Source: Chloranthus sessilifolius
Taxonomy: Eukaryota > Streptophyta > Magnoliopsida > Chloranthales > Chloranthaceae
Direction of reading: 5' to 3'
Assembly (NCBI GenBank): GCA_021018995.1
Contig: CM037595.1
Coordinates: forward strand, 98,049,491-98,113,490
Length of the DNA stretch: 64,000 nt
Part shown: positions 56,171 to 64,000 of the stretch, piece by piece
Position numbering within the stretch: the first letter of the stretch is position 1
Layout of the letters: each line of letters starts with the position of its first letter
The notes under the pieces: model-generated
The model's input: only the letters and a program-made list of their open reading frames with translations
Database searches by the model: none
Told to the model about the DNA's origin: nothing
Position numbers and translations under genes: made by a program

Positions 56171-56524
56171 TCAAGTCTCTTGAATGGTGCCACTTACTCA
56201 ATAGTAACTCACTTTATTACTGCCCCCCGCCCCACCCCATCACAAAAATCGTCGAATTTTTGAAAAGTTCGTGAATTATTTTTGAATAATTCTAGTACTT
56301 TTTTAAAAAGTTGTGACTTACTAAAAATTTTAATATTTTTTATTTTTATTATAATTTTTATTTTTATTTTTCTTAGCAATTTTTCCTTTGAATATTTCTT
56401 TGAACTTCTCGGATTTGCTTAATTTTTTCAAATTTAAACCTCATTGAACTATTGTTGAACCCCGATTTGGTGACCGTGTGCCCCACCTATGAGCGTAGTG
56501 ACAAATTTCTTTGAAATTTACTGA

Positions 56525-56765
56525 AACAAGGGTCGGGCAAAACTTTCGATGATTTTTCCGAAATCGCTAAAATTTCGCCAAAATTAATCAAATTTCACCA
56601 AAATTAATAATTTTTTTCTAATTTTTGTCATTTTTAAAATAATAAATAAAATTTTTATAAAATTTAAATATAACTTATATTTTATATTTTTTGTACTCTC
56701 CGAAACTTTTCAAAATTTTCTCAAAATTGATCCCAAATGGCCCCCTACCGAAATGTTGCCCATGA
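56525..56765. repeat. cgaaattt-rich palindromic repeat
   Basis: Blocks such as ccgaaatcgctaaaatttcgcc and ggccccctaccgaaatgttgcc. Related text occurs at 42620-42710 in the other orientation. Confidence 0.4.
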
Positions 56766-56964
56766 GAGAAAATTATGAGTCTGCGACTGCTTATATATCT
56801 ATATTATTTCTATAAGATTGAGCCGAGTGATGGGTCTCAGTCTCATTAGAATTTTGGTCTAAGTGACTTTCCATTCAAATTGATGGGTTGTACCGTGACA
56901 TACTAAGAGGGCATTATTTGCACCCATTAAAGCTGTGAAGAATACATAATTTCTCATCATAAAA

Positions 56965-57256
56965 AATATTGACTGCCATGAACCATAGGTGGAGATCCTT
57001 TTTTATCTCAAGCTTTCACAAGATAGATCTTGAGATCATGACACACCTATCGGACGGTCAGATCTTGATTCCATGTGATACACATCCCCAAAAGTGATTG
57101 TTTGATAGGTGCACCCATGATCACAAACACTTTTGGGGATGTGTGCCACATGTAATTAAAATCTAACCGTCTGAGAGGTGCACTATGATCTCAAGATTTA
57201 TTTTGTGAAAAATTGTGATGAAAAACGATCTTCATCGTTTGATTAAAATCAGTCTA
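56965..57256. mobile_element. F1 foldback MITE, copy n
   Basis: A well-kept inverted repeat: aagatagatcttgagatcatgacacacctatcggacggtcagat... and its mirror atctaaccgtctgagaggtgcactatgatctcaagattta, around ccccaaaagtg / cacttttgggg. Confidence 0.75.
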
Positions 57257-58818
57257 ACAATTTTTCTCTATAAAAGAAGATATGTTCTTCATAAGAAAAA
57301 CATGTGTGAATAACCCATCCGTAATTCCAATAATTCAACGAATTGCCTTCATTCGGACACTTATTAAAAGTGTTGTGGTTGGCAAGAGGCAACTATTATT
57401 AATTTTTGGCACTTACCCACAACATAATGCTATATTATCGATGTTGATTAGATCTAATATGCATGCCCACATAATCATAGATTGACAATTATAAATAATT
57501 TGTTCATTAAATGCATATGTATATTATAACTGTTTGATTTTGATTAATTTATTCATCAATTGCAATGTGTGACATTGATTTATCTATCGTTTGAGGGTAC
57601 GTAGTTAAAATAGGCCGAGGTCGGCCCACCTATATAGGTTGCGTGATTTTTGAATCTTGATGGTTGTGTCTCATTAAGATCAGGTTGACACATGTTTTTA
57701 TGAGGTTTCTAACTTCTAGCCAAAATTGATTTAAAAATTTCATGTAAGTAGAATGAATAAAATAGTCATAAGTATTTAAGGGAGAGAAGGATAATCTTTC
57801 TTGCCAAAGCTGATGGAGAGTCTGGATCAATCATACAACAATAATGATTAGGTCTATGCGCACTTTCTCAAACACAATCTTGGAAAATAAACTGCATGTC
57901 GAAATTTCTGCCCAAAGGTGATGTTGAGACGATGCGACCGAGCTGTCTCATAGAGTGAATGTTTACACATGACTTACACTCTATTTATTTAAACTTGACC
58001 CTAAGTTCAAATTAAACCCTTGGAGGTTAGTTAGTGACATATAGTCATATTTCATGATGATTTTTTAGTGACATATGGTCATGCTATAATTCTCAAGGAC
58101 GATCTGTGATTTATGGTCAAAATGAGCTTTAATCGAACAGGCTAAATCCAGGTCATATACCATGGGTCGCAAATGGACTAAAACGGACCATAGGCTGGAT
58201 TGGGTCATGACCTGAGTCCGATTGTCGATCGAACCGGGTCACAGACAGGGCCAGGTCACTAACCTGATTGGATTATGAGCCAGGTCGGGTTTGTCTGGAT
58301 CGTATCAGGTTGGGTCATCAAATCATATAGAGTTGAGAAGCACCAACTTTGGTACCCCAACTACACATGCAACAATATTTTAAATATTGCTTTTTAACGA
58401 GAGAATTTAATCAATGATTTATTATAAGAAGAGAATCCTCCACAAAATAAGAAACCACTCTCCTCATCTGGAGTCGTCTTCTTCTTCAGGAGTCATCTTC
58501 TTCAAGGAACCTGAGACGTGTGGGTTTCATCTCCTTTTTAATTTTTGCACAGTATCACCTATTAGTCTCACGTCATTTGTCTAATCATTAGTATCTATAA
58601 TATATATATTATATAATAATTATATATTTCAAAGACTTCATTTTTGATCGATGGTGTTCGATAGCTGATTTGACCGACACCGGAGCAGTATACAACTTCG
58701 AAAAATAAAATAACATAATTTTAATAGGGATTCTCATGTTCCAAACAAAAGGAATATAAAGAACATAAAGAAGCTATAAAGAACATAATGAAGCTATCTC
58801 TTCTTCACCTTGGCATGG
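57257..58818. other. unassigned sequence
   Basis: No gene recognised. About 58150-58320 repeats gggtca / caggtc blocks (gaaccgggtcacagacaggg, ggtcgggtttgtctggatcg), probably debris of a miniature element. Confidence 0.4.
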
Positions 58819-60477
58819 TGTCACAACTCGAAATTTTACCCCATCCCGAGGGCCTAGAATTTCGAGTTATGACCCGCACATATCTCGGATATGCTAAGCT
58901 GACATACACCTAATCAAAATTCTCGTGCATATATAGTTCCACGAAATCCGTGAAAGCCAACATACCATGGTAGAATATAAAGTAATCATAGATGCTGAAT
59001 AAATCTGATAAAATGCGATAGAATACTATAAATCCACAAATAACATGCAAGTCAAGTCGGAGACAAATCCGAGAAAATGAAAGCATAAAGTCAATGATAA
59101 TGATATAAGGCAAAATTTAATACCGAGTCTACTAAATCAATATTCGGCGCTCGGATCAAAATCAACACTGTAGTCCTCCTGATAACCGGCAACGTCACCC
59201 TCCAAAGGCTCTTGGTAATCAACGTCCACTGGGTCGACGTTCTTAGCATCAATTAGATCAAAGAAACTCACGTCCACACCGTCGGTATAGTCACCTGCAG
59301 CTGTTAGATTATCGTAGGATGAATTTACTCAGTCACGTAAACTCAGTGGATACACCACCAATCCACCCCATACTACTCAGGTGCATTGAACGTGCATCAA
59401 GTGAGTGATAACATAGTATATCAAAGGAATCAGAACAGAATAATAAAATCAAGTGCATATCGTAAGCTTATATCCTAATCATTAATGCGAGGTAATAATC
59501 TAGACACTTACATCCTAACGTACCTTACCATATCTCATATCATATCATACCTCATATCATACCGTATTTTATTATTCTCGTACATACGTCTGTACATCGC
59601 ATGAGCGTAACTAACATACTCATAAAATTCTAAACGACCTGTGTCATAATCGCTGCTCTAGCTACCATGTGAGGGTCACATAGTATCATACTACCATATC
59701 ATAATGCCCTCCATATTATATCATATCATACACCCCATCCAGTCACAGGGGCGGTCGGCAACTCATAACTCATAATGTCTCCCATAGACATCCGTCTTGA
59801 CTGAAAGACGTTATTTTTACGGTGGCTACGCAAGGAAAGACACATATAGAGATTTAAGTTCTTTATCTTTTGCTAGCCTACACAGTGATGTCTTATTATC
59901 GTACTCGTATCATAACTTATTTTATCTCATACTTATATCTTATAATACTCTTATACTTAATCCTAGGACAACCTATAGTGAGGCAACTTTCCTGATTTAC
60001 GCTTTCCAAGAAAAAGATTCCGTAGTAACCTAGATGTATTTCGTATGGTAGTCTATACTATCATAGAGGTATTGCATCCGTACATGGACGCCAATATTTC
60101 GAGTTTCACGTGATCGTAGAAGAAACCTCACCACAGCTAATGCCTATGGTCGAACTTCATAACTTAACTCATAATTTATACTATCATATTTAAACTCGGG
60201 GTGATCGGGTCGCCGTATATGCCACCGTATACGAGGTTACACTGAATTCACACTCACCCGACTCGTCATGGGTCTCATTCCACCATGAGTTGTAAGACAT
60301 GTGAATATGGTGTATTTCTTGCTTCGATACCATCTCAGTGAATCACCACGCCCAAGCGTAGGCATGATCTCATACACTCTCGTACTCATGATCTAACATA
60401 TCCTTAACTCGTATAAATTGATTAAGTTATAAATACAAAAGTATCACACATACAGAATGGTTTACACTTAGAGTTTG

Positions 60478-60512
60478 ATTATATTTATATTTATATTTAT
60501 ATTTATTTACAT
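60478..60512. repeat. (TTTATA)n microsatellite
   Basis: About five copies of a hexanucleotide tttata/atattt. Confidence 0.9.
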
Positions 60513-60831
60513 ACCACACCAATATAATTATAGAATAAGGTTATATGTGTGATTCCGATAATCGTAAATGTCAGAGTTCGATTTCATAAAGGCATCGAAG
60601 TTCTAACGTTTTGTGTTATCGAAGCGGTTGCGTTAAAGCGATGAAATGATACATATATTGTATACTATAATTAAATGCTTAAATAAAAAGGGACAGTCCA
60701 ATTTAAAGTGGAGTGCATCACGATCATCGATCGAAATATCAACAACTTAGAGTGCATTAAGTTTTGGTCAAGCAAGTAGAGTTATAGGAGAAAACAATAT
60801 TGATAATATTGTTTGATGTCTGTATGGACAT

Positions 60832-61245
60832 AGATCAATCGATTGAAAAGTGTAACCCAATCGATTGAATTTAAATAAGTGCACATAATCAGTTCGGTTC
60901 AAGATCAATCGATTGAAAAGTGTAACTCAATCGATTGAATTTAGGTAAGTGTACATAGTCGATTCGATTCAGAGTCAATCGATTGAGAAGTGGAGCTCGA
61001 TCGATTGAATTTAGGTAAGTGTACATAGTTGGTTTGATTCAGAGTCAATCTATTGATAAGTGGAGCTTAATCGATTGAGGAATAAATAAGTGCACATAGT
61101 CGGTTCAATTCAGAGTCAATCGATTAAGAAGTGGAGCTCAATCGATTGAAAAATAAATAAGTATACATAGCCGGTTCAATTCAAAGTCAATCGATTGAGA
61201 AGTGGAGCTCAATCGATTGAAGAATAAATAAAATAAGGCTTTGAG
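60832..61245. repeat. 70-bp minisatellite with paired ATCGATTGA motifs
   Basis: Six tandem units of about 70 bp: agtcaatcgattgagaagtg...gctcaatcgattgaa...taagtg.acatagtcggttc. Each unit holds two copies of the palindrome-centred motif caatcgattga, about 25 bp apart. Scattered copies continue to 61630. Confidence 0.92.
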
Positions 61246-62412
61246 TTCTTAGTAAATAAATGAACTAACATTGCCTATTCACTACCAACAACCTCAATCG
61301 ATTGATTATATCAATCGATTGAAATATCACAACATTCGAATAAAATAAAAAGGCAGTGAGTGTTAGGACTATTATAATAATCTATTACATGAAACTATTA
61401 TTATAATCACTAATTTATTACCAAACAACCTCAATCGATTGAATATATAAAATCAATCGAATGAGACATCCTTTCATTAAAGATATCAGAAATAGTTAAA
61501 GTACCTTTGCTTATTAAGAACCAAATGCTCAAATCAATCGATTGAATCGTGTGAATCAATCGATTGAATTAAACCAACATTCTCTGCTCGGTTTTGAAGT
61601 CGATCGATTGAAAAGTGTGTTTCAATCGATTGACTGTCGCAGATTCGAAACAAAATAGGATTCCGAAATAAAACCCAAAATACATCCGAAAAATTTACAA
61701 AAATAATATAAAATAAGGATTAATTATTATTTTAATCCTAAAATGATTTTATAATAAAACAAATCTAGATTTATTTTAAATAGCTCATCGATACGTGATC
61801 GAACGTATTCTACGCGATGGGATCTGAGAAGGACGAGATGGATGGATGGGTACCCACTTCTTGAAGCGTGATCGACAGATCGACGACGGCTAGGATTCTT
61901 AAGAAGAATTATCGTAATAATAATTTAGGGACCCCCACACAACTTGTGTCAAATAAAAACGATTTTAAATATAAAATCTTTTGAAAAATCAAAATGTGTA
62001 GGATAGATTTTGGTGTGGAACACTAACACTATATTTGGTATAAAATAAATCTAACATCACAAATTCAATTAAAAATTTTTAAGGTCTTTACACTTAATTT
62101 CTTATAGAAAATCTAAATTTTTATTTCTAAAAATCACTCAATAGAAACATACAAAAGGCAAAAAGCCTCTACAAACACCCTCTACAAACACTGATGCGGC
62201 ATTCAATGCTTGAGAGGACGCCCTCATTAATTAGTAGAGTGGAATAGAGCTACCCATTTTTTGCCCAGCTCCTCGATATAGCTTTGATGACTCAACACAT
62301 GCACCCATTTGTGGACAGAGAGACACGTGTATTGTTATAATTTATTTGATGGTGCTACGGATCATGCTCATAAAGTGATTGTCAATAGGATTAAGGCATT
62401 TTGAATTGAAAT

Positions 62413-62643
62413 TATGGATCAAAATTTTAGACCGAACATATCAGTTTTGGGCTTCAACGAAATTAAATCTTGAAAGGGCAAAATATAAAATCATCAAATT
62501 ATTGAACGATTATTTTAAATTTTAAAAAAACAATAATAAAATTTGGGCATCAAAATTTCGACCTAACCAACAAACCAACAGGCTTTCGGCGAAAATTTCG
62601 ATTTCGGCGAAGATAAAATTCGAATCCTGTATTTTGATCCTTG
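62413..62643. mobile_element. F2 hAT-like MITE, copy 4 (231 bp)
   Basis: Starts TATGGATCAAAATTTT, ends TATTTTGATCCTTG. The interior has cggcgaaaatttcgatttcgg-like palindromes. The flanking 8-mers match only in part, so this is an older copy. Confidence 0.65.
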
Positions 62644-63140
62644 ATAGGAAGTACTTTGTAGTGCGCCTAATCGACTTTTTGCCAAAAAATAGTACATGCC
62701 TTTGGTGATTTGATGGAACATTATCTAGGAATGATATGGTCAGTTGATAACATACAAGGCATTAGACTAATCCCTATTGGGTGTTGCCACTTGCGAGGAT
62801 TATCTCACGATTTATACACACTAATAACACTCGATTAACAGAAGGAGAGTCATTTAGTACCCGTAACCTTGGGGAGCAAAATCAAGCCGCAATTGTAATT
62901 TAGACCTCACACCAAACAATATCGATAAGAAGCTTTATCATTATATGGATGCACTCATTCCTACTTTATGATAAGGTTGGGGTTGCATTTATGTGATTTT
63001 CAAATCCGCCCGATTTGATCCCGACCCATATGTAAACGGATTTTTAGCCCAAGCTTAGCCCCTTACCACTAATTAGATATTTATCTTATGATACGCATTT
63101 TAGCCACACATACTACTCTTTTGTATCTCTTAACGTTTGT
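62644..63140. other. unassigned sequence
   Basis: Nothing recognised apart from short open frames. Confidence 0.4.
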
Positions 63141-63257
63141 GTTTGTATTGTTCTTGGGAGGCAAAGAGCAGCACTTAGTATGAGAGTGTGTTTGGTTGTA
63201 AGTGCTCTTAGCTTTTTGGCTGCTCTTTGCCTCCGAAGAGCAATCTCAAATACAAAC
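63141..63257. repeat. long hairpin (inverted repeat, about 35-bp stem)
   Basis: gtttgtattgttcttgggag gcaaagagcagc pairs with gctgctctttgcctccgaag...aatacaaac around a 50-base loop containing gtgtttggttgtaag. Probably a small MITE. Confidence 0.7.
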
Positions 63258-64000
63258 TTCCATGTGGCACTCATTATCCACACATCACACAAGTCATGTC
63301 TCTACTGTACACTTAGGACAGTAAACGACAGGGTCAGCCCGATACTTGAAACACCTAACCCTTCTTAATTGAGTTCGACATATAAACTTGACCTACTGGG
63401 GTGAGTCATGCTTGAGTCGTTGACCAACTTTTAAGTTGGATCAACCTAACAAATTATTGGTTCACCCGACTCAATCTGATGCTTTATACATACTAAAATA
63501 TTACCTAAACTTATCTTTCAGGTCGGGTTGAGCATATAAGCTTGACCGGCTCGGGTTTGAATGTTAATGCCCAAAGAATTGAGCAAACCTAAATTTTTGC
63601 CCGAATCGACTAGTTGACTGTACGACTGCCAATGGTCAGGTCGGCCTTTTTTGGCTGCCTGTATATAATCATGGATTTCCATGATTATATATATATATAT
63701 ATAATAGGATCTGACCCACATTTAAACCCTAAATGGTGTTTAAATGATCTTCCGGCATTAAAATGTTACCTTTTATCTCACACCATTGAAGTGAATTATC
63801 ATTGCACCATCTGACACACGTCTATGATCATTCTAAATTTTCCAAGTGATCGGAACATGTACCAAGGAAATGATCATGCTTATAAGTAGATGTAAACCAT
63901 TCAATCGGTGAACTTTAATATCCCAATCAAAATTAAGAACAACCTTCAATATTAGAGTGCGCACATCAAATGATTTGAATCTCTCAAAAAGTATTATTTT
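63258..64000. other. unassigned sequence
   Basis: gggttga / tcaacc-type repeats at about 63390-63620 and a short TA run at 63688-63704. No gene seen. Confidence 0.4.

Larger units (their letters stand above)
58819..61935. mobile_element. second gypsy-type LTR, right end unresolved (fossil)
   Basis: Begins TGTCACAACTCGAAATTTTACCCC, the same style of start as the LTR at 32135. The order also agrees: a cluster of gtcctcctgataacc-type text about 350 bp in, then a palindromic minisatellite near the far end. The last recognisable parallel is aatttagggaccccc near 61925; a proper ...ACA end and target duplication were not found. Confidence 0.55.

Noticed and set aside
1-64000. A new multi-gene defence, biosynthetic or viral system
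   Set aside because: Apart from ERCC1, every recognisable coding stretch belongs to decayed mobile elements; no gene cluster is present.

Overview
The window is nuclear DNA of a flowering plant with a large, AT-rich, repeat-loaded genome. The evidence is GT-AG introns of kilobase length, plant Ty1/copia and Ty3/gypsy remains, L1-type LINEs with an RNase H domain, TRIM-type LTRs, hAT, Harbinger, CACTA and Mutator-like miniature elements, and many (TA)n runs. Nothing points to a grass; a dicot or magnoliid is likely, but the species cannot be named.

The one certain host gene is ERCC1 (RAD10/UVR7), the non-catalytic partner of XPF in the nucleotide-excision-repair nuclease. It lies on the minus strand, with its start codon at 29514-29512 and its stop at 14438-14436. 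I could place nine coding exons (29297-29514, 28995-29103, 27669-27772, 23583-23682, 23309-23385, 20477-20576, 20250-20321, 16218-16286, 14436-14759). They sum to 1173 nt, that is 390 codons plus a stop. Every junction is GT-AG and every phase fits. The gene is stretched to 15.1 kb because its introns hold LINE, copia, TRIM, Harbinger, hAT-MITE and SINE insertions.

Layout: 1-3.5 kb, unassigned sequence with a hAT-type MITE, a tandem TRIM LTR and a foldback element. 3.57-13.2 kb, a probable Mutator-like composite holding a broken copia element (4363-9205) and a non-coding LTR element (9840-12880). 14.4-29.5 kb, ERCC1. 29.5-30.1 kb, its 5' flank. 30.13-35.77 kb, a hAT element with an 8-bp target duplication, carrying a four-deep nest that ends in a 2.8-kb solo LTR. 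36.8-39.6 kb, copia fragments. 40-44.7 kb, a cluster of foldback and long-TIR elements. 45.5-51 kb, a LINE split by a gypsy-type LTR that itself holds a compact gag-only LTR element (47512-49891). 51-58.8 kb, further MITEs and a 22-bp minisatellite. 58.8-61.9 kb, a second gypsy-type LTR with a 70-bp minisatellite. 62-64 kb, a MITE and a hairpin.

Two miniature families tie the window together. One is a Mutator-like foldback family (called F1 here) with at least twelve copies or fragments. The other is a hAT-like family (called F2) with four copies whose interiors are built of short CG-containing palindromes. I found no convincing new multi-gene system; the interest lies in the nesting, the two MITE families, the gag-only element and the palindromic arrays inside LTRs.
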